In this document: piece after piece, positions 8,831 to 17,153 of the stretch | Layout: each line of letters starts with the position of its first letter | How positions within the stretch are numbered: position 1 is the stretch's first letter | Assembly: GCA_964468805.1 (NCBI GenBank) | Contig: CAYXWM010000002.1 | Location: 52,756-116,755, forward strand | DNA length: 64,000 nt | Origin: CAYXWM01 sp964468805 | GTDB lineage: Bacteria; Bacillota; Clostridia; Lachnospirales; WRBF01 | Direction: 5' to 3' | Notes under the pieces: generated by a model | The model's database searches: none | Told to the model about the DNA's origin: nothing | Seen by the model: the letters and a program-made list of their open reading frames with translations, nothing else | Position numbers and translations under genes: made by a program

Positions 8831-9050
8831 AGAAACTCCGCCTGTTCAATAATAGTATTATTAATTAATCTTTACCCAAAACAATATTCCATACCTTGAT
8901 ATTTAGTTAACATTATATACCCCTTGTATCCCAAAACCCATGCCATGTATACTCCATACACTTTTATGGATTTTGGGCCGGTAAAAATACAAGTATTGGA
9001 ATAAATTACCCGGTTTTGAAAATTTACTGTGAAATAATTTACTAAACCAC

Positions 9051-9079
9051 TTGACATATTTCATTTTTTTGGGTATTAT
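9051..9079 (+). promoter_or_regulatory. Consensus sigma-A promoter of the pts-nag operon
   Basis: TTGACA (9051-9056) and TATTAT (9074-9079) are separated by exactly 17 bases. This places transcription start near 9086, immediately upstream of the RAT element. Confidence 0.88.
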
Positions 9080-9090
9080 TTTAATTAATA

Positions 9091-9153
9091 AAGTGTGTTA
9101 CTGTTAAAACAGGCATAAACTTTCACTATTTTGTGGGCGTTTATGCCTTTTTT
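9091..9153 (+). promoter_or_regulatory. Ribonucleic antiterminator (RAT) overlapping a leader terminator
   Basis: The leader holds GTGTTACTGTTAAAACAGGC (9094-9113), a good match to the RAT target of BglG/LicT/GlcT antiterminators (GTTACTG...CAGGC). Its 3' half is the 5' arm of a terminator: AGGCATAAAC (9111-9120) pairs with GTTTATGCCT (9139-9148), followed by a T run. Binding of the antiterminator encoded at 11230 would stabilise the RAT hairpin and block the terminator, letting polymerase reach ptsH. Confidence 0.88.
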
Positions 9154-9175
9154 ATGTAAAAAAAGGAGAGATATT

Positions 9176-9433
9176 ATGAAATCATTTGAATATGTTATAA
9201 AAGACGAACTGGGTATTCATGCCAGACCGGCGGGTTTATTGGTAAAACAATGTGCCGAATTTAATTCATCCGTAAAGATTACTTGCGGCTCAAAGCAAGC
9301 CGACGCAAAACGCTTGTTTAATGTTATGGGGCTTATTGCTAAACAAGGAGATTTAATTACTTTTACCATAGAAGGAGAAGATGAAGAAGCCGCCTTTTCT
9401 TCCATCAAAAATTTTGTTGAAAGCAATATCTAA
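9176..9433 (+). CDS. ptsH: HPr phosphocarrier protein of the PTS
   Basis: This 85-residue protein relays phosphate from enzyme I to the IIA proteins. The active-site His15 lies in GIHARPAG (13-20). The position normally held by the regulatory Ser46 of Gram-positive HPr is Arg46 here (DAKRLFNVMG), so HPr-kinase phosphorylation of this protein is not expected. The start at 9176 follows AAAGGAGAG; the frame extends upstream through the terminator but that part is leader. It is first in the operon behind the RAT/terminator switch, and a family A repeat separates it from ptsI. Confidence 0.95.
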   Translation: MKSFEYVIKDELGIHARPAGLLVKQCAEFNSSVKITCGSKQADAKRLFNVMGLIAKQGDLITFTIEGEDEEAAFSSIKNFVESNI

Positions 9434-9535
9434 TACTGATTTCATCTTAAACAATGGACAAAAATAATTGATTTTTTTCCGACGGTTCAAGGAAAAAACA
9501 ATTATTTTTGTCATCCGTCTTATAAGGAATCAGTC
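9434..9535 (+). repeat. Family A palindromic repeat, copy A1
   Basis: About 100 bp from ACTGATTTC to GGAATCAGT, with long inner complementary arms (GGACAAAAATAATTG / CAATTATTTTTGTC). It starts one base after the ptsH stop codon, inside the pts operon. Forward orientation relative to the family consensus. Confidence 0.85.
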
Positions 9536-9560
9536 TAAGCAATTTTTTAGGAGGTCAACA

Positions 9561-11264
9561 ATGGAAACGATAATAGGCATCAATGCGTCCAAAGGTTATG
9601 CCATAGGTCGGGCTTTTTTCAATAAAACTACGGCATATAATACCGAAAAGATATCCGTTGATGATACAGCATCCGAGTGTTTGCGATTTCATACTGCAAA
9701 GGCAAAAAGTTTATCTAAGCTTGATGCTCTTTATCAAAAGGCTTTAAAAGAAACCAATCCCGAAAATGCCGAAATATTTGAAGTACACAAAATGATGACG
9801 GAAGATTTGGATTTTGTGGAGGGTATTGAAGGAATAATCAATAACGAAAAAGCCAATGCCGAATACGCTATTCATAAAACAGCAGAGCAATTCAAAGAGA
9901 TGTTTTTATCTTCGGGTGACGAATATATGACAGCCCGGGCGGCTGACGTTATCGACATAGAAAAAAATCTGCTTTCTTCCCTGTCCGGTACGGAAGAAAA
10001 TAACCTTGTTATCACAGATAGTTTCATTCTCTGTGCAGATGACCTTACTCCGGGCGAAACTATCTCTCTGGATAAGGATAAAGTTTTGGCCTTTGTTACC
10101 CAAACCGGGTCTATGGCTTCTCATTCATCCATTTTGGCAAGAACCATGGGTATACCTGCGGTTGTTGGGCTGAAAGAAAAAATGAATTTTGAAGACGGGA
10201 CAGAGCTTATAGTTGACGGAAACACAGGTTTGGTAATTATAAACCCGGATACCAAAACTTTGGAAAAATATAAAACTCTTAAAAATGCATTTGACGAAGA
10301 GAAGAAAGCATTGCTCGAAATGAAAGGTAAAAATGCCGTTTCTTTGGACGGTGTGGAGATAGAGGTTTTCGCAAATATAGGGCACCCCAAGAATGTTGAT
10401 CTTTTGCTGGAAAATGATGCTCAAGGCATAGGTTTGTTCCGCAGCGAGTTTATATATTTGGAAAGCGAAAGTTTACCCACAGAAGAATATCAATTTGAAA
10501 TATATAAAGAGGTATTGGAAAAAACAGAGGGACGCCGGGTAATTATCCGTACTCTTGACCTTGGAGCCGATAAGCAAGTTCCCTATCTTGACTTGGGTAA
10601 AGAAGACAATCCGGCTTTAGGTTACAGAGCCGTAAGAATTTCTCTGGGTAACAGAAAACTATTCAATCAGCAGTTACGTGCCCTTTACAGAGCTTCCGCT
10701 TACGGTAATCTTGCTATTATGATTCCTATGATTGTGGGAATAAACGAAGTTCTGCAAGTAAAAAAACAGATAGAAAACGTTAAAAAGGAATTAACTGAGG
10801 AAGGATTACCGTTTTCGGAAAATGTTCCTTTGGGCATAATGATAGAAACTCCCGCGGCGGTTATTATAAGCGATATTTTAGCTCAACATGTAGATTTCTT
10901 CAGTATAGGAACAAACGACCTAACCCAATATACTTTAGCCGCAGACAGAATGAATGATAAATTATCCGATATATATAACCCAAGACACCCCGCTGTTTTG
11001 AGAATGATAAAAATGACAGTGGAAAACGGCAATCGTCATGGCGTTTGGACGGGCATTTGCGGCGATTCCGCTTCAGATTTAAGCCTTATCCCAACCTATC
11101 TTGCCTTAGGGGTAAAAGAACTGTCTGTAGTACCCTCGGATGTTTTGTCCGTTAAAAAAGCCGTCAGAGAAACTGATGTATCAAAAATAAAGGAGGAAAT
11201 TCTTCAAGAGCTTGAAGGGGGTAGCAAATATGTCCTACAAAATAGCCAACATTTACAACCATAA
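9561..11264 (+). CDS. ptsI: PTS enzyme I (phosphoenolpyruvate-protein phosphotransferase)
   Basis: This 567-residue cytosolic enzyme takes phosphate from PEP and passes it to HPr. The N-terminal domain carries the active His188 in TGSMASHSSILAR. The C-terminal PEP-binding barrel shows GIGLFRSEFIYLE, TLDLGADKQVPYL, GIMIETPAAV, FFSIGTNDLTQY and a catalytic Cys in GICGDSASD. Length is normal. The start at 9561 has AGGAGGTC eight bases upstream; codons before it come from the repeat and intergenic DNA. The gene overlaps the antiterminator gene by 35 bases, so the two are probably co-translated. Confidence 0.97.
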   Translation: METIIGINASKGYAIGRAFFNKTTAYNTEKISVDDTASECLRFHTAKAKSLSKLDALYQKALKETNPENAEIFEVHKMMTEDLDFVEGIEGIINNEKANAEYAIHKTAEQFKEMFLSSGDEYMTARAADVIDIEKNLLSSLSGTEENNLVITDSFILCADDLTPGETISLDKDKVLAFVTQTGSMASHSSILARTMGIPAVVGLKEKMNFEDGTELIVDGNTGLVIINPDTKTLEKYKTLKNAFDEEKKALLEMKGKNAVSLDGVEIEVFANIGHPKNVDLLLENDAQGIGLFRSEFIYLESESLPTEEYQFEIYKEVLEKTEGRRVIIRTLDLGADKQVPYLDLGKEDNPALGYRAVRISLGNRKLFNQQLRALYRASAYGNLAIMIPMIVGINEVLQVKKQIENVKKELTEEGLPFSENVPLGIMIETPAAVIISDILAQHVDFFSIGTNDLTQYTLAADRMNDKLSDIYNPRHPAVLRMIKMTVENGNRHGVWTGICGDSASDLSLIPTYLALGVKELSVVPSDVLSVKKAVRETDVSKIKEEILQELEGGSKYVLQNSQHLQP

Positions 11265-12057
11265 TACAATACTTGCTACCGAAGATGAGAAGAATTATGT
11301 CCTTATAGTAAAAAAAGGAATAGGTTTTGGGCGTAAAACCGGTCAGTTAATTGATAATCTGGGTGAAGATAAAAAGATATTTTATATATTGGAAGAAAAC
11401 CCGGATGAGTCCCGAATTAAACAAATAGGTATAGATTTCGAAAAAATTCATTCCATAACCAAAGAAATAGTAGAAATCTCACAAGAAAAGTTAAATATCA
11501 CAAACGATAAACTTTTTGATGCATTGCTGGACCATATCAGTTTCGCCATACAACGTTTGAATTTGGGGCTTTCCATAGAAAATCCCTTTATTGACGAGAT
11601 AGCCATATTATACGGGGCAGAGTTTGAAATAGCAAAATATGCTGCCGGTATAATTAAACAAAAACTAAAGATAAATATAGGCTATGACGAATGCGGTTTT
11701 ATTGCTCTGCATTTGTACTCCGCAAGAAAACAACGCCCGGTTAACGCTACCCTTAAAGCTACAGAAACTTACAGCAAAATAATAGATTTAATATCCGCTT
11801 ATTTCAACAAGAAAATCGATAAAAACAGTACACCCTGTCGCAGTTTTTTGCTTTCATTAGCCGGATTGGTAGGTTATTCCGCCAAAAATATTACTTTCGA
11901 AATGAATATAATGAGTGATGTTCAAAAAAAGCTCAAGGCTTATCATAAGATTGCAACGGAAATCGGTGAAGTTTTAAATAAAGAGATGGGTATAACGTTA
12001 AGCAAGGAATATACAGCATTTTTAGCTGTAGACATATATAAATTTATTCAAATGTAG
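11230..12057 (+). CDS. PRD-containing BglG-family transcription antiterminator (GlcT/LicT type)
   Basis: 275 residues: an RNA-binding CAT domain (1-55; MSYKIANIYNHNTILA, KKGIGFGRKTG), PRD1 (about 65-170) and PRD2 (about 175-275). PRD1 keeps both phosphorylatable histidines (His102, His161). In PRD2 the two equivalent positions are Ser209 and Asp268, so PRD2 phosphorylation looks lost. It should bind the RAT at 9091 and control its own operon, with PRD1 phosphorylation by a PTS permease as the off-signal. A GGGGG site overlapping the ptsI end precedes its ATG. Confidence 0.92.
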   Translation: MSYKIANIYNHNTILATEDEKNYVLIVKKGIGFGRKTGQLIDNLGEDKKIFYILEENPDESRIKQIGIDFEKIHSITKEIVEISQEKLNITNDKLFDALLDHISFAIQRLNLGLSIENPFIDEIAILYGAEFEIAKYAAGIIKQKLKINIGYDECGFIALHLYSARKQRPVNATLKATETYSKIIDLISAYFNKKIDKNSTPCRSFLLSLAGLVGYSAKNITFEMNIMSDVQKKLKAYHKIATEIGEVLNKEMGITLSKEYTAFLAVDIYKFIQM

Positions 12058-12149
12058 AAGTGTAAGGGTATGAACGTTTGCTACCTATACGGGTATACCG
12101 GTTAATAAAATTAAAATTACGTCATATATTAAAGAAATAAGAGATATAA

Positions 12150-12251
12150 TACTTTTTTTCATCTAAAACAGTGGACAAAAATATTTGTTTTTACCCGACG
12201 GTTCAAGGAAAAACGATTATTTTTGTCAACCGTCTTATCTGGAATCAGTAT
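12150..12251 (+). repeat. Family A palindromic repeat, copy A2
   Basis: This copy has a decayed left terminus but an intact GGAATCAGTA right end and the conserved loop CGACGGTTCAAGG. It lies between the antiterminator gene and crr, in forward orientation, and takes up about 100 of the 240 non-coding bases there. Confidence 0.8.
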
Positions 12252-12297
12252 AAGGCTAAATTTTACGTAAGGCATTATATATCAATCCGGAGGAATT

Positions 12298-12768
12298 ATG
12301 TTTAATATGTTTAAAGGCAACAAACAATTATTGTCACCTATTACAGGCAATGTTATATCTTTGATTGAAGTTGAGGACCCGGTTTTCGGCCAAAAAATTT
12401 TGGGTGACGGTGTGGCATTGGTACCCAAAGAAAATAAGGTGTATGCACCATGCGACGGTACTATAGTACAAATTACACCCACAAAACACGCCTTATGCAT
12501 TGAAAGCACCGAGGGCTTGGAACTTTTGATTCATATGGGTATTGATACCGTCAAACTTAATGGCGAAGGCTTTACCTTACATGTAAACGAAGGAGATAAA
12601 GTTCACGCCGGTCAGCTTATCAGTGAAATGGACACAGAATTTATAAAGTCCAAAGGCTATTCTACCAAAACGCCTTTCATTATAACCAATTTAGATACGG
12701 TAAAAAGCATAGAATTACACTTGGGAGAAGCCGTACACAGTGAAACCGCTGTTATAAGCTATAAGTAA
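12298..12768 (+). CDS. crr: PTS glucose-family IIA protein
   Basis: This 156-residue free-standing IIA transfers phosphate from HPr to IIB domains. It has the conserved His64 (TPTKHALCIES) and the active-site His79 in LLIHMGIDTVKLNGEGF, plus the LSPITGNVISLIEVEDPVFG opening. Neither PTS permease in this window (nagE at 12937, murP at 35635) carries its own IIA domain, so this protein probably serves both. GGAGGAATT precedes the ATG; a second in-frame ATG three codons later is a less well-spaced alternative. Confidence 0.93.
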   Translation: MFNMFKGNKQLLSPITGNVISLIEVEDPVFGQKILGDGVALVPKENKVYAPCDGTIVQITPTKHALCIESTEGLELLIHMGIDTVKLNGEGFTLHVNEGDKVHAGQLISEMDTEFIKSKGYSTKTPFIITNLDTVKSIELHLGEAVHSETAVISYK

Positions 12769-12936
12769 GTTTGAAGTCTACCGACATAAAAATTCATAGG
12801 CAACCCTGATGCTCATTAGTTATTTACAGATTTCAAATGCCGACAAATTTACCTTGTTTCTTAATAGTCCCATTTGACTATTATTAAAATATAAACCGGA
12901 ACTTGTAATCCAATTTATCAAGGAGGAGGAATTTGT

Positions 12937-14373
12937 ATGTTAATGAAGTATCTGCAAAAGTTGGGTAAATCTTTGATGCTCCCTGTTGCCGCTTTACCCG
13001 CAGCCGGTATACTTATTGGTATCGGTTACATGTTTGACCCCACCGGTTGGGGCGGAAACAACATTTTTGCCGCTTTTCTCATAACAGCGGGAAATGCAAT
13101 TCTGGGTAACATGGCTATCCTATTTGCTGTTGGTGTTGCTTACGGTATGTCGGATGACAATGACGGTACTGCGGCTTTGGCCGGTTTGGTTTCATGGTTA
13201 ATGGTTACTACACTGCTGTCATCGGCGGCTGTAGGAATGTTTACAGGTGCAGAAGCTCCTGCTGCCTTTGGCAAAATTGAAAATGCATTTATAGGTATTT
13301 TATGCGGTATCATTGGTGCAAGCTGCTACAACAAATACAAAAACACCAAGCTACCCGATGCATTGGCTTTCTTTAGCGGTAAGCGGTCTGTTGCCATTGT
13401 TACCGCTCTGGTATCAATAGTTGTAGCGGCTATACTTTTCTTTATTTGGCCGTTTATCTATGCCGCTCTTGTTAGCTTTGGTATTGCAATACAAAAGACC
13501 GGTGCTGTAGGAGCCGGCTTATACGGATTCTTTAACCGTTTATTGATCCCGGTGGGTTTACATCATACTTTGAATTCGGTATTCTGGTTTGACGTTGCCG
13601 GTATAAACGACATAGGAAAGTTCTGGGGTTCTATGCCCGGAGGCGTTATTGGCGAAACAGGTCGCTACATGACCGGTTTCTTCCCTGTTATGATGTTTGG
13701 TTTGCCCGGTGCGGCATTGGCTATGTATCATACAGCTAAAAGCAACAAAAAGAAAATAGCCGCCAGCTTACTTCTTGCAGCCGCTCTTTGCTCCTTTATG
13801 ACCGGTGTAACGGAACCCATGGAATTTGCTTTCATGTTCCTTGCCCCGTTCCTATACTTAATACATGCTGTATTAACAGGTATTTCTGTACTTATCTTAG
13901 CTTTATTGCCCATAAGAGCCGGTTTTAATTTCAGCGGCGGTATGATTGACTTTGTTTTAAGTCTTAATGCACCGTTTGCATTAAACTCTTGGTTGCTGAT
14001 TCCTATAGGTTTAGCTTTCTTTGTAATTTACTATTTCATATTCAGATTTTTCATCGTGAAATTAAACCTTAAAACTCCCGGCCGTGAAGATGACGAAGTT
14101 GATGATGTGAAATCAACGTTTGCCAACGATGATTTTACAAACGTAGCAAAAGTTATCATAGAAGGCTTGGGCGGTGCCTCTAATATTGCGGTTCTTGATA
14201 ATTGTATTACTCGTTTGCGTTTGGAAGTTAAGGACTATACCGCAGTAAATGAAAAGAAAATCAAATCAGCCGGTGTAGCCGGGGTTATAAGACCAAACAA
14301 AACAAGCGTACAGGTAATAGTGGGAACGCAAGTTCAACACGTTGCTGAGGCAATGAAAAAATTAATGGATTAG
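12937..14373 (+). CDS. nagE: PTS N-acetylglucosamine-type IICB permease
   Basis: This 478-residue membrane permease begins with an EIIC domain (MKYLQKLGKSLMLPVAALPAAGILIGIGYM; GLHHTLNSVFWF; TEPMEFAFMFLAP) and ends with an EIIB domain whose phosphorylated Cys lies in DNCITRLRLEV. No IIA domain is fused, so it depends on Crr. The order IIC-IIB and the motifs match GlcNAc permeases, and nagB/nagA follow directly, making GlcNAc the likely substrate. Ribosome site AAGGAGGAGG. The short hairpin at 12863-12882 lies in its leader. Confidence 0.9.
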   Translation: MLMKYLQKLGKSLMLPVAALPAAGILIGIGYMFDPTGWGGNNIFAAFLITAGNAILGNMAILFAVGVAYGMSDDNDGTAALAGLVSWLMVTTLLSSAAVGMFTGAEAPAAFGKIENAFIGILCGIIGASCYNKYKNTKLPDALAFFSGKRSVAIVTALVSIVVAAILFFIWPFIYAALVSFGIAIQKTGAVGAGLYGFFNRLLIPVGLHHTLNSVFWFDVAGINDIGKFWGSMPGGVIGETGRYMTGFFPVMMFGLPGAALAMYHTAKSNKKKIAASLLLAAALCSFMTGVTEPMEFAFMFLAPFLYLIHAVLTGISVLILALLPIRAGFNFSGGMIDFVLSLNAPFALNSWLLIPIGLAFFVIYYFIFRFFIVKLNLKTPGREDDEVDDVKSTFANDDFTNVAKVIIEGLGGASNIAVLDNCITRLRLEVKDYTAVNEKKIKSAGVAGVIRPNKTSVQVIVGTQVQHVAEAMKKLMD

Positions 14374-14420
14374 TATAAAAGAGAAATCCCCTGCATTGCG
14401 GTGGGTAAGATACACCTAAA

Positions 14421-14456
14421 ACGACCACCACCATAAGTGGTGGTCATTTTTGTTAA
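14421..14456 (+). terminator. Rho-independent terminator between nagE and nagB
   Basis: GACCACCAC pairs with GTGGTGGTC across a short loop and is followed by ATTTTTGTT. Expression of nagB-nagA would need read-through or a local promoter; a TATAAT-like box lies at 14459-14464. Confidence 0.8.
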
Positions 14457-14488
14457 AATATAATACTAAAAATATTCGGAGGAACATT

Positions 14489-15217
14489 ATGAAAATTTAC
14501 AAAGCAAAAGATTATGCTGATATGAGCAGAAAAGCAGCCAACATTATTTCCGCACAAGTAATTATGAAACCCAACAGCGTTTTGGGACTGGCTACCGGTT
14601 CCACACCCGAAGGGGTTTATAAACAATTGGTAGAATGGTACAATAAAGGAGATATTGATTTTTCTGAAGTTAAGAGTGTAAATCTTGATGAATACAAAGG
14701 ACTCAGCCAAGATAACGAACAAAGCTATTATTATTATATGAACGACCACTTCTTTAAACATATTAACATAAATAAAGAATTTACCTATTTGCCCTATGGT
14801 TTGGCGGATAATTCCGAAGAAGAATGCGAAAGATATAATAATATTATCAGGTCTTTGGGAGGCGTGGATTTACAATTATTGGGCATAGGGCATAACGGTC
14901 ATATAGGTTTTAACGAACCCGGAGAGGCTTTTGAAAAAGAAACCCATTGCGTAGCCTTAACCCAAAGCACTATAGAATCCAATGCAAGATTCTTCGGAAG
15001 TGAAGAAAACGTACCTAAATTTGCTTATTCTATGGGAATTAAAACTATAATGCAAGCCAAGAAAATTTTACTGGTAGCTGAAGGTCCGTCCAAAGCCGAT
15101 GCTGTTTATAAAGCACTTTTCGGTCCTATTACTCCTCTTGTTCCGGCTTCTATTTTGCAATTGCATAATGATGTTACTATAGTCGCCGATGTTGCGGCGC
15201 TTTCCAAAGTAATGTGA
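14489..15217 (+). CDS. nagB: Glucosamine-6-phosphate deaminase
   Basis: This 242-residue enzyme converts GlcN-6-phosphate to fructose-6-phosphate and ammonia. It shows the family motifs LGLATGSTPEGVYKQL, VNLDEYKGL, LLGIGHNGHIGFNEPG (with catalytic Asp/His) and TMGIK-like SMGIKTIMQAK. Its length fits short Firmicute NagB proteins without the long allosteric C-terminus. The start at 14489 has GGAGGAAC upstream. It pairs with nagA, 45 bases downstream, to finish GlcNAc breakdown after NagE uptake. Confidence 0.96.
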   Translation: MKIYKAKDYADMSRKAANIISAQVIMKPNSVLGLATGSTPEGVYKQLVEWYNKGDIDFSEVKSVNLDEYKGLSQDNEQSYYYYMNDHFFKHININKEFTYLPYGLADNSEEECERYNNIIRSLGGVDLQLLGIGHNGHIGFNEPGEAFEKETHCVALTQSTIESNARFFGSEENVPKFAYSMGIKTIMQAKKILLVAEGPSKADAVYKALFGPITPLVPASILQLHNDVTIVADVAALSKVM

Positions 15218-15226
15218 GTTTTATAT

Positions 15227-15256
15227 ATACTGATTCCAAATAAGATTAAGGATGGA
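15227..15256 (-). repeat. Truncated family A repeat, copy A3
   Basis: Only one end of the element remains: TACTGATTCC, then AAATAAGATTAAGGA, matching the terminus seen in complete copies. The AAGGATGG part serves as the nagA ribosome site. Confidence 0.6.
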
Positions 15257-15262
15257 AAAAGC

Positions 15263-16378
15263 TTGATTATTAAAAATGCACAGGTTTATGGGGAAGATTT
15301 TAAATTTTCACAAAAAGATTTGTTTATTGAAGGCGAACATATTGCCGAGTCTTGCGGTGATAAGGAAAGTATAGATGCCAAAGGGCTTTATGCTATTCCC
15401 GGACTTATTGATATTCATATTCACGGTTGCTACGGTCATGACTTTTGCGAAGGTACACCGGAAGCTATAGATACCATGACCGATTATTTAAGCAAACAGG
15501 GTATCACAGCCTTTACGGGTACTACAATGTCGCTTTCAGAAGCCGACCTTTCCAAAGTTTTCGGAAACGCCGGTAAGTATAAAAATGATAAAGGTGCTAT
15601 GTTAGTCGGTATAAATATGGAGGGCCCTTTCTTGGCACCGTCCAAAAAAGGGGCACAAAACGGGGAATTTATAATTAAACCCAATTTTGAGATGTTTAAC
15701 AGGCTTAATGATTTGTCCGGCGGAATTACCAAATTGGTAACAATTGCTCCGGAATTGGATTCAGCCATGGAGTTTATCGACGGCGTAAAGGACAAGGTAA
15801 CGGTTTCCTTGGGTCATACTTCTGCGGATTATGAGGTTGCAAAAAAAGCAATTCAAAACGGAGCCGGTCTGTTAACCCATATGTTTAACGGAATGCCTCC
15901 TTTTTCTCACAGAGAACCGGGCGTAATCGGAGCGGCTTTTGACAGTGAAAATTGTATGGTTGAATTAATTACCGACGGAATTCATATTTCACCACCTGTT
16001 GTAAGAGCGGCGTTTAAAATGTTCGGTGATGAGAGAATTGTTTTGGTCAGCGATAATATGATGGCTACCGGTATGCCCAACGGTACTTATGAATTGGGTG
16101 GTCAAGCAGTTAATGTTAACGGTAAATTGGCTACTCTCGAAGGCGGAACCATTGCCGGATCAGCAACAAATTTAATGGATTGTGTCAGAACTGCCGTAAG
16201 TTTTAATATTCCATTGGAATCTGCCATCAGATGTGCAACGGCAAATCCGGCAAAGGTACTGAAAATTTCCGATGAAATGGGCAGTTTATCGACCGGAAAA
16301 TACGCCAATATCGTTTTGTTGGACAAGGACTTAAACGTAGTACAAGTTATAATTAAAGGAAAAAAGGTTTTAGCATAA
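15263..16378 (+). CDS. nagA: N-acetylglucosamine-6-phosphate deacetylase
   Basis: This 371-residue amidohydrolase removes acetate from GlcNAc-6-phosphate to give the NagB substrate. Motifs: GLIDIHIHGCYGHD (metal-binding His pair), MEGPFLAPSKKGAQN, LGHTSADY, LLTHMFNGMPPFSHREPG, VSDNMMATGMP and a C-terminal GSLSTGKYANIVLLD. It starts with TTG at 15263, eight bases after AAGGATGG, which itself derives from a family A repeat remnant. No earlier ATG has a ribosome site. Confidence 0.96.
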   Translation: MIIKNAQVYGEDFKFSQKDLFIEGEHIAESCGDKESIDAKGLYAIPGLIDIHIHGCYGHDFCEGTPEAIDTMTDYLSKQGITAFTGTTMSLSEADLSKVFGNAGKYKNDKGAMLVGINMEGPFLAPSKKGAQNGEFIIKPNFEMFNRLNDLSGGITKLVTIAPELDSAMEFIDGVKDKVTVSLGHTSADYEVAKKAIQNGAGLLTHMFNGMPPFSHREPGVIGAAFDSENCMVELITDGIHISPPVVRAAFKMFGDERIVLVSDNMMATGMPNGTYELGGQAVNVNGKLATLEGGTIAGSATNLMDCVRTAVSFNIPLESAIRCATANPAKVLKISDEMGSLSTGKYANIVLLDKDLNVVQVIIKGKKVLA

Positions 16379-16465
16379 CAATATCAATTCAAAGGTATGG
16401 TTAAGTAAACTTTAATACGGAAGATAAAGTATAGCGGTTTAATTTTTAATAACCGGCTATAACCG

Positions 16466-16517
16466 GGGTGTACCTGAAAGCAATCGTAAGTAAGTGTTTT
16501 CGGGTACACTCTTTCTT
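16466..16517 (+). terminator. Hairpin after nagA
   Basis: GTGTACC (16468-16474) pairs with GGTACAC (16503-16509), extended by TGAAA/TTTCG, and is followed by TCTTTCTT. It probably ends the nag transcript just before the DUF3795 gene. Confidence 0.6.
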
Positions 16518-16536
16518 ACATAAAGGATGGATGATT

Positions 16537-17094
16537 GTGAAAAATTTTAATAGACAAGACCTTATGTTTTCCCTATGCGGATTGAACTGTGGTCTATGTA
16601 CGATGAAATCAGACAATTATTGCCCGGGTTGCGGCGGCGGTGCCGGTAATCAAGGATGTCCCATAGCAAGATGCAGTTTACAAAAGGGAGGTATAGAGTA
16701 TTGTTATGAATGCGGCGAATATCCCTGCGAGAAATATAAGGGCATAGATAAATTTGATTCTTTTGTTACTCACCGCCACCAATTTAAAGACATGGTTAAA
16801 TTCCGGGAAATAGGCAAAGAGGCATACCATTCCGAACTAAAGGAAAAAATAGAAATTCTGAAATACCTGCTTGCTGAATTTAACGACGGACGCCACAAAA
16901 GCTTTTTTTCCATAGCCGTATACTTAATTGACTTGCAGGATATTAAAAATATTACGGAACAAATTCAAGTAAAAACATCCTCCGATAACTTTACCCTTAA
17001 AGAAAAGGCATCTATAGCAGCAGAACTTTTTAGATCCTTTGCGGAACAAAGAAATCTTACTTTAAAGCTAAAAAAGAAAACTTCAAGGAAGTAA
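16537..17094 (+). CDS. Cysteine-rich DUF3795-type protein
   Basis: About 185 residues. The N-terminal third is dense in cysteines (LCGLNCGLCTM, YCPGCGGG, GCPIARCSL, YCYECGEYPCEKY), typical of DUF3795 proteins, which probably bind zinc or another metal. The rest is charged and helical, ending in a run of lysines. A GTG at 16537 and an ATG two codons earlier are both possible starts; AAAGGATGG spacing favours GTG. It stands between two hairpins and is probably transcribed alone. Biological role is unknown. Confidence 0.75.
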   Translation: MKNFNRQDLMFSLCGLNCGLCTMKSDNYCPGCGGGAGNQGCPIARCSLQKGGIEYCYECGEYPCEKYKGIDKFDSFVTHRHQFKDMVKFREIGKEAYHSELKEKIEILKYLLAEFNDGRHKSFFSIAVYLIDLQDIKNITEQIQVKTSSDNFTLKEKASIAAELFRSFAEQRNLTLKLKKKTSRK

Positions 17095-17104
17095 AGAATA
17101 ATGA

Positions 17105-17137
17105 ACAGCCGCCAAGAATTTTCCCGGCGGCTATTCC
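17105..17137 (+). terminator. Weak terminator-like hairpin after the DUF3795 gene
   Basis: AGCCGCC (17107-17113) and GGCGGCT (17126-17132) form a GC-rich stem followed by ATTCCTCT, a poor T tract. It may serve both convergent genes. Confidence 0.5.
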
Positions 17138-17153
17138 TCTGTGCTGTTTCGTT

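Noticed and set aside
8872..9057. Possible 61-residue minus-strand protein
   Set aside because: It overlaps the pts promoter, has no ribosome site and no family resemblance.
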